Notes under the pieces: model-generated
Told to the model about the DNA's origin: nothing
Seen by the model: only the letters and a program-made list of their open reading frames with translations
The model's database searches: none
Translations under genes and position numbers: made by a program
Shown here: piece after piece, positions 12,439 to 27,900 of the stretch
Layout of the letters: each line of letters opens with the position of its first letter
Position numbering within the stretch: position 1 is the stretch's first letter
Source of the DNA: Pegea sp. RAD2-039
Taxonomy: Eukaryota; Chordata; Thaliacea; Salpida; Salpidae
Direction of reading: 5' to 3'
Assembly (NCBI GenBank): GCA_034620365.1
Contig: JAQGEQ010000186.1
Span: 1,240,001 to 1,304,000, forward strand
DNA: 64,000 nucleotides

Positions 12439-15400
12439 ATTATTTTCGTTTATAACCTTTAATTAGTTTATTCTAGATTTACCTTCATACTATAAACCAT
12501 ATAAATTAAATTATTTGTCTGTATAAAACATAATTTACTTAAAAAATCTAAATTGTTATGACATTTCAGTTCTAGTACATGGCATAAAGTATGAATTTTA
12601 AATCTAAATGTGCTTAGTAGTTAAATCAAATATTCCTTCAGCTCGCTTCACACCATCTATAAATGCCATACACTTATAAATGTCAAACGCTGTAGTTGAT
12701 AACTTAAAAATTACAATTATAAATCATAAGAAAGAAGAATTCAAAGTGAATTATTTAGTGTTTTTACGAGCTAAAAGAGAGATATTAAGTAGTTGTTTTA
12801 AAGCATTTAAAAATCAGTTAGTAAAATCGCTCAAGACAGGACAGTAATAAAAGGAAAATAATTTTACTATGTTTTAATTAATAGGTTATTAGCAATAGGT
12901 ATTCGAATTGTTAAGCTTCATCTTTTCAGGAATTCATAATATAGAAAAAAGTTAACCAGCTTAAAGTTTACACTGTTAAGTAGAATGAGTGATTAAAATA
13001 AGAGTAAGTTGAAGAACAAAGAGATGTATAATCATTGTAACCAAAAGTATTAGGTAAAACATTCAAATAATATCATTTTGAATAGCAAATTTTGCTATTC
13101 TGAATAAATATAATTAATTGTTGTGCATTAAAATAGCACTATTAAAAGTGTACGATTATATAAAAAATGTTTGAAATATAACTGCTTGAAAAATCTCATT
13201 AAACTGTCTGAATCTAACTAAACATGTATTTTTCTTTCTGACAGTTTTTATACTATCAACTTGCTATTAAAACAAGATTAATATGAATTGATTCAAGTAA
13301 CATTAATAAACACCAAATAACATTCTAACAATTCCTACAGAAATTATTGATGGCAAGTAATTATCACTGATTACCTCTATCTAGTTTATTTCCAAACTTT
13401 TTTGAAAATGATTTTAAGTAAAAGTAGTATTTTTTTGAGTTAAATTAAAATAAAATCTGTGAAAATTTTGATGGATTTCAAGAGAAAAATAACTTCAAAA
13501 AAGTTTCTTCAAACTGAAGTAACTAACAAATCGCTCAAGAAAATTAATTTGATATAATTGACTGATGTAAACCTTTTTACTTAGACAGAAACTTAGAAGA
13601 AACTTTATTTGAGACTTTGACGTTAGTCTTATTGCAATTAAAATTATTTGTCCAAAATATATGTAAGCAATCTTAAATATTTAAAATATAAATAAGCAAT
13701 CTATAAATTCTTTCAATTTTAGTTCCTAAACAAAGGCAAACAAAACGTTTCAAATTAGAAAATTGTGACCATGTTTATACAATTAGCTGTACAAAAGTTT
13801 ACATTGATAGTATAAACAAAACATTCAAATCAACTATTAAGAAAAATCGTATGCATGGTAGCTGAATATTTTCTACTTCTTTAGATGTTTCACAGCATAA
13901 GTCATGAGATAAGAAGATTTAAATGAATTTCTTTGTTTGTTATAACAAAACTTTTTATATAGAAGAGCAACATCGTAGACGATAGTGAAATTGCTGACAA
14001 AAATAACACAAAATATCAAATAATGTATCGAGATCACTACTTTACAAGATAAAACTTGCTTCTGTAGTCACAACGCTTAATAAAAAAACGAGTTTACTAA
14101 TGGTATAAAAACTTTATTTCTGTAATTATTTATATTCAGCCTTTATTGTAGTTTCATTTCAAAATACATGTTTGAGAAAAGTAAAAAATATTACAAATCT
14201 CATTTCAAGTATTAATAAATTAGTAAAGTTATCAAAAGGTTAATAATATCATCTGATATTTACTATACGAACCAAAGAATAAACCGACATCATGTAATGA
14301 TAAAAAAATGACTGATCATCTACTATAACGTTTAATTAACAACTTGAAATATTTCAATAGATATGTTAGTTCATTGGTAAAGAAAAAACAAAAACAAAAT
14401 TTGTTTCAGATAGCTACTTGCTTTTAAAGTTTTATGATTTAAAACAATTTATTTTGTTTATAAACTTCCACATAATTCTCATTTGTGCTTTTTAAAAGTT
14501 TTGAAATTATAAACAAAATTGCTTTTAACCTCAAAAAAGATTAACCAATCTTATATTGAAGTTGGAAAACAAAGATATCAAGTTATTTGTTTGAATATAT
14601 AGCCCTAAGCCAAAGTTAAGATGAGAATTATAAAAATTCAATAACCTAACATTAAACTTTGAGGCCAATCTTTCTTGCACAATACAAACTTTCATAAAAT
14701 GTTTTTCATAAGTAAACCTAAGTAATTTTATTATGAATAATTGTAAGTTGTTTGGTCAGTTATAGTCACATGACCATTTCCGTTTCATACTGATACTCAT
14801 AGAATGAATAAATAATAATTTAAAATGAAATGAGATGGACTTAAACTTCCAAAAGAAGAACTAACTTTTTTGAGAATAAACTATAGACTAAAGTATGCTT
14901 ATACCAAGATTTAGGCATTTTAACTTAACATCGTTTTAAAAAGTTCCATTATTTAGCATTAAGTTCGTTCACAGTTATTAAAGTCTAATAAAATGATGTT
15001 AGAATACAATAAGGCAGTTTAGATATACAAAAAAAAGACTTTTTATAAAGTTCATTTTTGACTAGAAACCACTATTAGTCACAAAACAACTCTAAATAAA
15101 ACCAAATCTGTATTTAATCGTAATTTACATATTGTAAAAAAGTATAAGCAGTAGTATTTAAACTCCTAGTTCAAACTTTAAAAGTAATACAGCTTCAGAA
15201 CATGATTAAAGTTTTAATTGTTTTAAAAGAATATATCTGCAGTTCTTTGAAAGAAAAAGTTTTTAAAATAAATAAAAGATGTTATTGAAAGTTCATTAAA
15301 AGTGTTAGATAGCAAATGAAAATCTAATCATTCTCTAGTATTGAACAAACCATTCAACAAAATAAACTAACAACCTGTCTAAACACTTTAAAATAATTCC

Positions 15401-16719
15401 GTGTAAGTAAAACTATTTCATCATTTTTATTAATTTTTTTTATGTAGCTCATTTAAGGCCAACATAATGAAACTACACTTGCTATTACATTTCCTTACGC
15501 AAGCTAAATCTAGCTAACTTATGTACTAATTTAACCAAAAAGTTTACTTCAGTATTTAGAGGCTGTACAAACTTTTTTAACTTTTTAGTAAACTTTAACA
15601 AATTCATAATTAAACTCTTTAAAATCCAGACTACTTATAATTTAATCCAAGAGGTTTTTTTAATAGCTTATATAGCTACAGACTTATTGAAGTAGAATAT
15701 CTAAAAGATAACCAACCTCGAAAGAAAAACAATGATTTAAGAGTGGGCGATAGCTTACTTGTTGCTGTTTCAAAATCATCCTCTTCATTTTAACCAAAAA
15801 TGTTTACCTGAAATCTAAAAGAACCTAGGAGATAGAATTTATGTTTTTCGAGATGTTGTCTAAGTTGTTTAGTTTCCTCCTACAAGGCCGAAATTTTTCT
15901 TGAAAAAATAAAACAAACAATAACTAACTTAAAATATCGTATCTGCATACAGTTTTTGTATATGCAGCTTTCTATGGTTTGTAACTTATGCCCATCTTTA
16001 TATATCAGTTTGTTTGAGTTGAATGTTTATGAAGTAAGTTGAAAATAGACTAGAAAGATAAACAAAATTTTGGTTGAAATAAAGAATCATCCTTAGCAAA
16101 ATTAAACTGTAGAGTTTCGAATCTTTTATAAAAAGAACGTAGTAAAACATGATTAATTAATCGTTTAATTAAGTTTAGTTTCTACTTTTTATATTATAGT
16201 TGTTCAAAATATTCATGAGTTGATAGCATGGTGGGAAAAGTGAAATTTTAGCTTTAACTGGAAGTGAGTTTGAATGATTAAAAAAGTCCTCTTTAGATGG
16301 AAGAAAGAATCATTAGTTGGACATTTTCTGCTTCTCAAACATAACTTATGAAATTAGCAGTTTGATACCAACGTTTAAATAATAAAACGTCATTCGTTTT
16401 TTTTGAGTTGTCTAAAAAGTGTGAGCTCAGCAAATTGAAAAAGTCTAACGACACCGTAACAAGAGAAAAAACCTTAAATAGAAATCAATCTTTCAAGTTA
16501 CAAGCTAATTAGAGGTTTTGAATGAAATAAAAGTGTATTAAATAAATGAAAGTAAAGTTTATTAGCCACAACTGAAGATGTGATCCAGTGAATTATGGAT
16601 TAAAAACCTAAAACGAGTTTTCAACAGTTTTATGGCTCAAAATACAATCGACAATGACTAACGCAATCCTAAAAAATCAAATTTATCTTTCAACCAACAA
16701 CCTAGCTTATCGAATTCAA

Positions 16720-16990
16720 ACTTCGAGTTAAGTCAATCCTTACCAAGCCCTACGGCTATCTGTTAAAAAACTGTAAGTGCTAACAACACAAAGGTACCAT
16801 CGGCCACTGCGCTAACTGCAGCTCACCAAACTTACCAGACTTGTTTGCTGTTGCCTCATTGCCCATAAGACAGCTCTGGCTCATGTGAAAGGGGTTCCTA
16901 CTATGATATAGGCTTCTTTGACTCATGCATTCAAGCACACACGCACCAACGTTAGCCTATTTCCGGAATTTCTTCTCTTTCTCATATTAG
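16720..16990 (-). promoter_or_regulatory. GC-elevated patch with a perfect minus-strand splice donor; candidate 5' UTR exon or promoter of the Ikaros-family gene
   Basis: This patch is richer in G+C and in non-repetitive sequence than the surrounding desert. On the minus strand it contains AAGTCTG followed by GTAAGTTTGG, so a transcript would leave the exon at 16836/16835. The Ikaros start codon lies 4.4 kb downstream on the same strand, and acceptor-like AGs precede it. A TATATCA-like element sits upstream at about 16898-16905. Together these fit an untranslated first exon, but no transcript confirms it. Confidence 0.3.
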
Positions 16991-19900
16991 CCTTCCATCC
17001 TTTAGGTAGTTTTTTGGGAATATCTATCGAGCAACTTGTCGCTTACTAAATATATTTCTGGGTTTAACTTACCACTATTGGAAAGCAAGTTTTCGCTTCT
17101 TTTTATAAATACAGAGTTAGAGAATAAAAGTCTGTAGATAGACTCAAACAGAAATAGAAGCTATAAAACCTTCCAAAGTAATTATAAAACGATTCCAACT
17201 ATTGAACAAGCAATTTGACCCGCATTGAACTATCAGGAATACAGTCATTTGTGCAATTTAGTATCAAACTAAAACTTGAATGTATAGCAATTGGTATGAT
17301 TGATTTTTAAATAAAAATATTTGAATCAGTTTTTATCCAAAACAAAGAATTTTTACTGCAAGCTTTTTGTATCACAAATTTTCAGTTAAGTAGATTTAAA
17401 TCTATAGTCAACTTCACAAAGTTTTACTAGCAAATTGAAAAAGGTTCTGAACATATGCTAAATATAAAATTTATTTCTTTTTATTACAAGCAAAGCTTGT
17501 AATCGTTTAAAAGAATTACAGTTAACAAGTTGCACATTTAAATTTTCCTCAAAAACTGCCAAAAACAAAACGTCCAATTAAGTCTTATTATAGCAAAGTA
17601 GTATATAATCGTAAAGTACATTTGCTCAGACGAACACTTGAATGAAAACATGTTTATGCATTATATTTTACAAATGAATCAACCTCTATTTCCTTCTTAT
17701 TTGTTATTATTAAATATATTAAAGTAATGACAAATATAATTTCTCATCAGTTTTCTTATGAACGGTAGTTGTTGACAACTTTTTACTTTTCCTGCATCAA
17801 TATCAAGAAGACCTTATAAAATCTTAAATTTGAGAAAAGGTTCTTTTAATAAAATAATACTAATACTAAACGCTTATACATTTACTTTAAATGTTCATTT
17901 TGTAGCATGAGAAATATGGACTGAATATATTCATAAACAATATAAGTATAATTCAAGTATAAGATTATACTATAATAATGTTAGTATAATATTCAGTTAG
18001 TACGCTCCATAAAGCATATTTACTCCGTTACGTATCTATTCATCAAAAGTATTTAGTTGCTCCAAAAGAACTCACCAAAACGAGTTTTTATCTAGAAAAT
18101 GATCATACATAAATATTCCTACAATATAATCTTTACTTAAAATATATCAAAAAATTTCTTTTTGCTATAAATTTTTATCAAATGTGAACAATAAAACAAT
18201 CATAATCTTATATAAAATTGATATTGTACACACAAGTAAGCATTGTTGTTGCTTATTGCAACATCCAAATAAGTTTACTTGAAGCAGCTTAAGTCTTAAT
18301 TGAATTATCAAAACTCATATGAATCTACAATTGGCAATTTTTGCATAAAACAATTTTAAAAACTCGAAATTTACTTTTCATGAGTAAAAAGATTAGAAAA
18401 TATCTTTAATAAAATTATCTATTCTCATGCTATTAAAATTCTAATAGTTACAATAAAAAGCAAACTTGAAAAATTACAAACTCTCGCTTTTGTAGAAGTT
18501 CTTTACAAGACTGATATTTGCAACAACCATAATACCAATCAACCATATAAGATGTGATTGTATTGATTTATCAATTTTTCAATTATTTAACTAAAAAAGA
18601 TTTGTGAACTAAACTTGTTCTAGATCAAGATCAAAGTGTTTAATGCTGTTTTAAATTATTTAAAATCTCATATTATTTATCAAAAACCTTATTGTTCACA
18701 CAAAGGCGTTTTTAATTACCTTATAGCCAATTTTTTATTCCACAAATAAAGTCATATAAAAATTCTCATAAAAATGATTAATTTTTGAACATTAGATGTA
18801 AGAAGCTGCTACCAAATAATAAAACTCATTTAAGATAGAGTAGTAGGAAAAACCCTGATTCAAATTAGTTAGTAAATATATATATTTGTCAAATAAAAAA
18901 TATTTTTTATCATTTATTGCGACAAATGCTTTGGGTTAAATATTTACCTTTAATATATTTACAAAAAAAGTAAATGTTTCTTAAATTGTCGTTCACTTTC
19001 TTTTTATTTTAATAACAACTTTAATATTTATTTCGAGCCACAACAAGAATCAAAATAAGAACTGCTCCAAGAGATTTACCTTTTCAAGTAATCTACTGCT
19101 GACGTTAAAGTATAACTTCATTTGAAGAAATTAAACTCGCTTAAGTTTCTGAATTTTACTTCAACATATACATACATAAATGAGATAAATCAACTAACTA
19201 CAGAACTGTTGAACAGAAATGAAGTTTACTGGTTAAAGTTGTATAGCTCGATTTAGATAAATAATTCTAAATAAAGCCTTATCAGCTTTATAAATCATAT
19301 GCTGGATGTCCAAACTATACTATAAATAAATCAAGGATCATTTTTGGCATAAGTTTCATGCGATACTATCACATAATTATTTTTATTATGCTTATTTGGA
19401 AAGTTGCTTGAAATAACTAGTTCGATGCTACATAGAAAGCTAAGCTCAAAACATCTTTGTGTAAAGATCTTTCATTGAACTGATTGCTATTACAAAAGTA
19501 ATCTTAATAAAAAATTGATTTATCAATTAGATTGGTTTCATTCGTAAATACAAGTTTGTTATCTATGTCTTATAGAAGATATATTGGGACATAGAGAACT
19601 TACAAAAAGAGCATATATGAGAGTTTACCTCTCAGTGTAATCAGTTGATTCTCAGAGCAAGAACACCTGGTTTGAGTCTCGCTTTAATCACAGAAATGAA
19701 TCAAATTGTAATCTGGTCATCTTAGTCGCTAACTTATCAGCATTTGGCTCAGAAAATCAAGCTTTAATCTCTAAAAACTTTTTTATTAAAATTTCAAACT
19801 GTTCTGTAACTTGTACTAAAATGGCTTTTTTAAAACTCTAGGTTTTACCTAAAATGTTTTTTCAACGTTTATTGGGAGAATATAAATATAATTTTGCTTT

Positions 19901-22900
19901 TTTAAGAAAACCAAATTTTACTATTTCAAAATGTGATTTGCTTACATTGTAACAAACAATCTACTTGATGAATACGAACTTGTAAAAAATATGACTCCAT
20001 CGATTGAGCTTTCATTTTTATGATTAAACTGTTAAGTTTATCCTGAAAATAAATTCAATTGAAAATTGAAACTTTACTACTCTAGTCGTACAGTTAACAA
20101 TCTTTATTTCGCTACTACAGTGTACTAAAATAATTAAAATCAATTTTAGTCTCAATGAATAGTCTTTCCAGCTTTATAAGTTGTTTCTCATTGAAAACAA
20201 TTTTTACAACATAAAGCTGAACGGTATTTAGTTTAGTTTCTAAAAGTTTTAAAACAAAAAACGTGTACGATACAAAAAAAAGTCGAAATGTTATTTGAAG
20301 TCAGCTTCTTGAAGCTATTCCAATAGATCAAACACCGGAACTTTTGATGTTAACATTGTAAAAATGTAATATTAAAATTACAAATTTGTGGTTTTTATAT
20401 AGATAGGCTTAGATTTAAACCACGATTCAACCTTATTTTTATAAGCTTTCTATTACTAATGTCACTTACCGCAGCTTGTCACAACGTTTTATCCGCATTT
20501 TTGAATTGAATTTATACAAATTTGCCCCAGTAAGGAAGCTTAAAAATTAAACTTCAACAAGTTTTTCAATAAAAATAAAAGTATCTTTTTTGTAAGAGAT
20601 CTCACACTTTCAATAAAAATTATCAATAAACGACTATCTGGGTGAAAATAAGGTGCTGGAAATGAGTCAATATGAATTGGAAATTATATGAGTGAGTACA
20701 GTTCGAACTAAGAAACATAAATCAAATTGAAACTCATATACCAAATACTCAAATTAGGTGAAAGTTAGGCTTTCCACCAATTCAAAGTCAATTATTATCA
20801 CTTAGTTACTTGGTTAGGAAGAGACATTCACTTGAAATGAAAGCTAGAAATTAAATACCTATCACTTACATCAAAAACAAAAGTTATAAGTGTTTTAAGC
20901 AAATGCTAGCTGAAAGAATAGTCTTTTTTAGCTGTTAGTTCAAATTTGATTAAGCTTACGGTTTATTTTTATATATAACAAGCCTTCAATTTGATTATAA
21001 ATTTTGCATCTTTATTTTTGTACTTACTTTTTATAAAAAAGTAAAAACTGATATTTCTAAACTAGTAATTGTACCTCAGTAATTCTATCAAGAAATTCTC
21101 AGTTTTAAAATCTAATAATTCGTTAACTGACCGAAAATATACAAAACTGTTAGTGATTAACAGCTTGTCTAAACATTTGCTAAATATCTGAAAAGTCTCC
21201 TAACTGAATAATGATTTAAATCAATTTATCTGAATTATATCTGCCGAAAAACACTTCATTTCTTATAAATAGTCTCTTCTAACTATTTTTTTTATCCAGA
21301 ATTTTTTTCTATCTTTTGAAAATGCATTTAGCCAACCTTTAACAGGAAATGATTTATGCTTTTGTAAATTAGTTTTCTTGTTTAAGCGCTACTTATTTTC
21401 GTTGGTGTTTCTTAAAGAAATCGTTAATTCCTTAGGACTTGAACAGATGAAGTAGATGATTAAACTATTTTGTGAAAATGGTTATTTTGAAATTAGCTTT
21501 TTGTAAAACCTATCACGAGTCTTTGAAAAGTTTATTGGTTTTTTTAGTATTAATAATTTTAACTCACAGAAGTTAATCAGTAAACATTTTTCTAGCTCAC
21601 GTTATGAAAGCTTCTTAACTTATTATCATTAAGATAAAGATAGAATTTAAATTGCCTAATTTCATATTTTATCAATTAGTTTTACAGAATTAAATATAAT
21701 TGTAACCTTATATACTAATAATACGAAACAATTAAAGTTTAATAATGATATAAAAGCACATTTAAAAGTAATTCTGGTTATTTTATACAACATTTTTGAT
21801 GTCAGTATTTTATGTTAAAATCGTTTACGTTGTTAGTGATTTGATACAATTATGTAGCGTCATCAACTTTACTTGTTAGCCTTCTTGCATTCAGCTCTAA
21901 TCAGCATTATTATCGCAAAACTAGGCAATACACAATATGATAAGATAAACTTAAAGTTACATTTAAATAAGCTTATGAGGATTTTCTAAAATTTATATTA
22001 TCTTTTAGTGAAGTGTTACAACGAAAATCACTGTAAATTTGTATATCAAAGCATACATTTCTAATTAACTAGATAAACAGATTTATGAAGTAGCTTTATT
22101 AAATAGGCACAAGGCCAGCTAAGTCAAATTCCAATTGAAAACTCAGCTAAGTATATCTTGTGGTTAGGGATTTGGAAATAGAAAGAGTGAACAATGTGAT
22201 TGGAAGTTAACTAAATGCACTAATTAATTGAAATTGTGCAATACCGTGGTAGTCAGTTTGTTACAAATTATTATCTAATGGTATATTTAAACAATAATAA
22301 TAACAATAACTTTCAAACTTAAAAAGAAGATATGCATCAAAGTTGGTAAACTTTTTTCGATTAAAGTATTTAAATTATCAAACAAAATATTAATAATTAA
22401 AAGCTATTCAAAAATATGTATTTTCTAAATCATTACTGTTTAATATAATTATGAAATTATAAATTAAGTATTTACTAAAATCATAGATTGAAGTAATTTG
22501 TTTTGTTTGCAATGCTTTAGAAGATATTAGGACTAAGTTTCAAAATAAATTTATACTTAAATTTAAAATAACAACTTAAAATTTTGATCCAAAAATAATA
22601 TCATAAATACTAAGCTAATTGTCTTCTAAAATGCAAGCAAAAACCAAAGATTAAAAATTAATTTTCAGTCGCTTTTTGTTCACTTTTCTATTATAAACCA
22701 TACAATAAAACTAAACTCATACACACAGGAATCTTTAATAAAAAGAATAAAATCTGGTAATTCAGGTCGAATATCGGCTAGAAGCCCTTCGGGGGATTTA
22801 GAACTCTTTGAAAGCATTCATGAAGGTTGTACAATTTTAGCATTCATTTACAAGAAGTGTCAATCCCAAAATCATACTTTTTTCTAATGACAATTTCATT

Positions 22901-24639
22901 TGGAGTAAAATAAACCCTATTTTTGTTGAAATAAGAATCTTTTTAATTCTAGATAAATTTTCTAACTTTTGTATAATATAAAAATTCTTTTCTGATTCTT
23001 GCAGTACACGACATCAACGCCTTAAGCTCATTTCTACCATTAAGCAAAAATATTGAATAAATTCACTGACAAAAGTTGCTAATAAAAGTTGTTAGCATTC
23101 AAAGAATTATATGATTGAACTAGCTTCTTGTAAAACTATTTCGCAATTATCTTTTTTTATTCTCTTTCTTTTTATCCCTTTTCGCTTGCAAGATATAAAA
23201 AAATGTTGATTCAACAGTCAAGCAATGGTAAAAATTGATAGTTATTATGAATTCCTTAGCAAGCATTTAGATGTATCTGCCAACACATAAATAAAACTAA
23301 TTAGTAGATCATAGTACAACAGTAGATTCAGGCATTACTTATGTATTAATTGCTAGTCAGAATGAGAAGTACAAGGTTTAGTTATTAGAAATTGTCATCT
23401 ACTAACCATTTGAAGTCAAACAATTTTATGGTAACTTTAAAGATGAAATGAATGTTATGACAATCATTTAAATCATGTTAATTCCAGTTTCTAAATATGA
23501 CAAAGCAATTTTATCAACTAATGCTCATAAAAATGTAAAATATAAAACAATTATTTCCAAATAAATTCCACTGCTGATCTAAAGCCTTAATCCATAGCTT
23601 GAATTCCTTTGTACACGAGTGACTATTTAGATAAATATTTGGAAAAAAATCATTAATTTTCACCAGTGTTATATTTAATAACTAACTAGTCTACTAACTA
23701 ATAGCTATTTTAAGTTCATCAAGTTGAAATATTTTTAATTAATAAGTAGTTTAAGATAAGAAATTGAACTTAAAGAAAAAAAATTGATATTGACTTTTGA
23801 GTTATATGCATTAAAAATATTTTTAATTGATTTGATCTTTTGAAAACATTATGGACTAAATATTTTACATTTTATTCAAACAAATTTAAACATAGACGAG
23901 TTAATTTTCCAGCCTTTGATGGTTTCACTGGACTACTGAAAAACTAAAATTAATCTTTTTTCTCGCCAGCTTCTTATAATAAATTTTTAAAATCATTATG
24001 ATGGATAACAGCTCATCGTTGAAATCGCTATAGATTATTTGAATCAGCTTTATTCAAATATCATTTTTTTCGTTTATTTTAGTCTAGTGATAAGACAACT
24101 TCAAAATTAACAGACATACTCAAAGTAAATTAACTTAAGAACCTAATTACAATATAAACTTGTAAAAAGTAATTAGCAAAAATGTTTAGTTAATAGATCT
24201 TTATGTTTATAGATACCCGATGGCTACTAAGCAGACAATGCCCGCTAGTAATAGCATTGTTTAAATCTAACAATGATATCTGCCTGGTAAGTCGGAACAT
24301 TTTCAGATTCTTTTTATGTCAATTTTTACAGTTCTCTTTCAGAAGTTTGTCTCTAACAAGATTTTATGTTTACAATTTATTAGTTGATGAGAAAATTAAA
24401 AAAAATCTATTGAAATTAAGTTAAAAAAAAGATGACAAGTTTTGATTAATCTAAGATTATTGAATATGGATAATTATGGTATTTAATAAACTAGTAGTCA
24501 AGTAAGAATACAATTTGTACAAATAACAATAGAGCTACAACATTTACCTTCGAATATTTACTGCACATACAGAAATAAGCTTAAAAGAATGTTAAGACTC
24601 AAGCATTGAATCAAAACACAGAAGTTTTCATCCTGATAG

Positions 24640-24930
24640 TACGTGAGGTAAACTCTACTCTTTTCTATAGTCAAGTCTAACCTCCACTTTCCACGCTTCT
24701 TCTCTTTATCTTAAAAGCAGCAGCCTCTTTCCCTTCTGTACCACCTCTTAGGTTCTCTCTCCTTTATTTTTGATCCTAATATTTCTGGATTCGTTTTTCT
24801 CTTTCTATAAGCGAATGCTTCACCAGTGGTTACGTCATACGGTGACATGCACAATGCATGGACTCAAGCACAAGCTATGCGCGATGAAGTGGAACAGATT
24901 TGAGCTTGGCTGCAGATAATTTAGCTGGAA
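24640..24930. promoter_or_regulatory. GC-elevated patch with a CRE-like site; candidate regulatory element
   Basis: This is a pyrimidine-rich then mixed-sequence patch in the middle of the desert. It contains TTACGTCA (24830-24837), a variant of the CREB/ATF site, followed by a cluster of unusually GC-rich sequence (ATGCGCGATG, near 24880). No coding frame is evident. The call rests on contrast with its surroundings and one motif, so it is tentative. Confidence 0.22.
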
Positions 24931-27900
24931 GTAAGAATGATCGAATTTTATTTGAATCACGATCACTGACTAGCATGATGTCTGGTACCTACATTTAATT
25001 TAAGTTCATCTGATCTCTCGTTTAACTTTTAACTGAAACTATTGTTTTAATTAAATTAGTTTTTGAACTTTAAATCTAAGCAGGTGTTAAACTAGAACCA
25101 TTTATTATCAAGTTGTTTTCATCATTCATTCTTTGCAGCTTACGAATAAATGAGACATGAAGCACGTAAGAACGTTAAAAATAACAACAACAAAGTGAAT
25201 ATGTGTTCACAGTTTTCTCAAAATTGAGCAACATTTTAGAATCAAAATACTTTTAAAGATTTTACAATCAGCTTGAACAAAATGTAAAGATATCTAACAG
25301 ATATTTAACTGCTAGTTCCATTTTTTAAAATAATTCTATTAATTACATTTAAAAGCGAAATTTAAATATCTGACATAAAACTTTTAAATCTAAGAAATTT
25401 TGCAAGAATTTGTACTTTCAAAGCCTGAAACCCGTAATAGGTCATTGTTTTTCTAATTTCATTTTGTAGAGTTTACTGATTAGGTATAAATGTTTCCAAA
25501 TATTCATAAAAAACGTTTTATCTAATCTTTATGAAGAGGTTTAAATTTGCATAAATCGAGAAGATACTAATGAAAGTTAGAAGTTAGGAGTTTTTTAATC
25601 AAATCTTGAAAGTTTTATTTAGCTTCTTTTAGACTTCAACTTCATCAATTGCATATTTGACGTTGGTTGTTGAAAGCAACAAACAGGAGGAAGTTATAAA
25701 AGGAAGACTTATCTCACTGAAAAGATGTAGTTAAGAATAACTAGAATTGAAGTTACACCATTTTCAGCCTAGTTATTTTTTACGTTTGCTACTTAAAGTA
25801 AGAGTATAAGGAAGTACTTTCGATGCTACTGAAATAGAATCAGAAATAATTTCTACTTCGATATTTTTGACATTTAATTATTCTGTTTAACTGTCATACA
25901 ATTACCCTTCATATAACAGTACAGTTAAAGCCGCCATAGAGGAGCTTGATCTAAGATAAAAGGCCTATTTCTAAAATTCTTAAATATAAAACTAAGAAAC
26001 AGGATTTTGAAAGATTCCAACAAAAAAATCAATCAATCCTAAAAGTAAGCTTCTATCTCAATAGAGCATTTGCAGTATAATAGGCAATTTTGATAAAGTA
26101 AAAAGTGTTTGAGAGTTGAAGATAAGATGAATCATAAACGCTTTAACTAATTATTTACTTGTTAAACGAAAGCTATATATCTTTAATTACAAAGACTTAG
26201 AACAGATAAATGCAAACCAAAAGATCCATGTATTTCTATTTACTTTAGTCAAGTAGTCCGGTATCTTATGTAAATTTTACCGAATAGATTAAAGCACGAA
26301 GATTAAATCCTGGAGCATTTAATGGAGCAATTTCATTAAAGTTCAAATTAAAGTTTCCCTTCTTTTTTAAAAGCAATTATTTTTTATCTTCTGGAAATTA
26401 TCAAAGAAATTGGACGTCATGTCACAATAAAGCTCGATGTATTGTTTTTCTTCATGATATCAAGTCACGCCAACAAGTCATGTACCACAATATTTGAACT
26501 AGAACAGCTAGAATACATGAAATTCAAATTTTCTCTTGTTAATATCTAAATGAGATCTTGTTTATTGTATTTAAATTTCAACTTGTATTTTCAACTTAGT
26601 AGCAATCATAAATTTGATGAAAAAGTTTTATCTTTTAGTGATTAGCAAACTTTTGAATAAATTTCGTGACAAATAGTTTTCTCTTAATGTCTGATAATTT
26701 CTTAATAAAACAAAAAAACAATAAAAATCGACATTTACGGTTTCTAATTAAAGAAATTTAAAGAAAATGGTACAAATTGTTGGCCTTATATCTATTAAAC
26801 GTGTGTCAGAGCTGATAAGTTGAAGTCCTCATAAACTGTTTGATGTTCAAACTTCGATTTAAGCCATTTTCGTATATTAGAACAAGAAAATCAAGATTTC
26901 TTTGAACTCTTTAAAGTTTGAAATTTTCAAACTATCTTTAGATTCAATCAAAACCTTTTTCTTTAAATTTGGATGTGAATAATGAGAGTGAGCTTCAATA
27001 TGAATTGATTTTTGAAGTCACACTTTGTAATTCATTAACAATTATTTTAAATATCAAATAATTTGTTGATAAAATGTTTCAGACATTTACAAATTAAATA
27101 AATAATTTTAGAAAAAAAGTTTTAAGATTTAAGAAGATGTCAAATGAAAACCCAAGAACTTACTCAGTTAAGTAATTATATCTCATCTAATAATAATGAC
27201 CAACTTTCTAATTCTAAAAGAAGCATCAGGCTTATTGATGAAAAGATGCAGCACACAAGTACGTCGCAAGAAGTTTAATATCAGAGGAAAAAAGTTGTAA
27301 CTTTGCTATTAGTGATTTCTTCCTAGTTTAATTCTTCCTTATTGAATATATTTTAGAGATTTATTTTATTCTGAGTTCTTGATGCTATTATTTTCAGTAA
27401 AGGGAAATGTTGCAAGTAGTTGTCTTTTCTTTTCCATTTATAAGTACCTGCTTAGAATGAAGAACAAAGGAAAATAACTCTTCTTATGTGACAACTAAAA
27501 GTAAAATCAATAGGTAGAGCATAATAGTATTTCCGCACTTATTTTAAATGAATAATAAAAGGTTCCAAGAAATATATACAAGAAGATTCAAACAAATTAT
27601 CAGTTGATAAAAATATGGGTACTTATTTATAAGAATGGTTGACAACAAAGGTTTTCTAATAATTGCGAACAACTTTAGTTTTTCCCAAAGAATTCTGAAA
27701 ATTTATTTTAAGAAAACTACCATTTGTTCTGAAATTTCCTAAGTAAAACTTGGATAGATAGGTTTTTTTAGTTAAATAGAAAGTTCTAATATAAAAGGTA
27801 TAGAAAAACTATTTAGTAGTTGACTTAAAGATTATATTTTCATCTTTGTTGTTTGATAAAGTATAATTTCAAAATATATCCTAAAACATTTTTAAAATAA

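Noticed and set aside
19618..19690. tRNA-like stretch with a GGTTTGAGTCT box-B-like sequence
   Set aside because: The acceptor and T stems do not pair and no anticodon arm forms, so it is at most a worn tRNA-derived repeat fragment.
22784..22795. CCCTTCGGGG hairpin with a UUCG loop
   Set aside because: Only three base pairs form and no adjacent gene would use it; histone-type 3' stem-loops have a different sequence.
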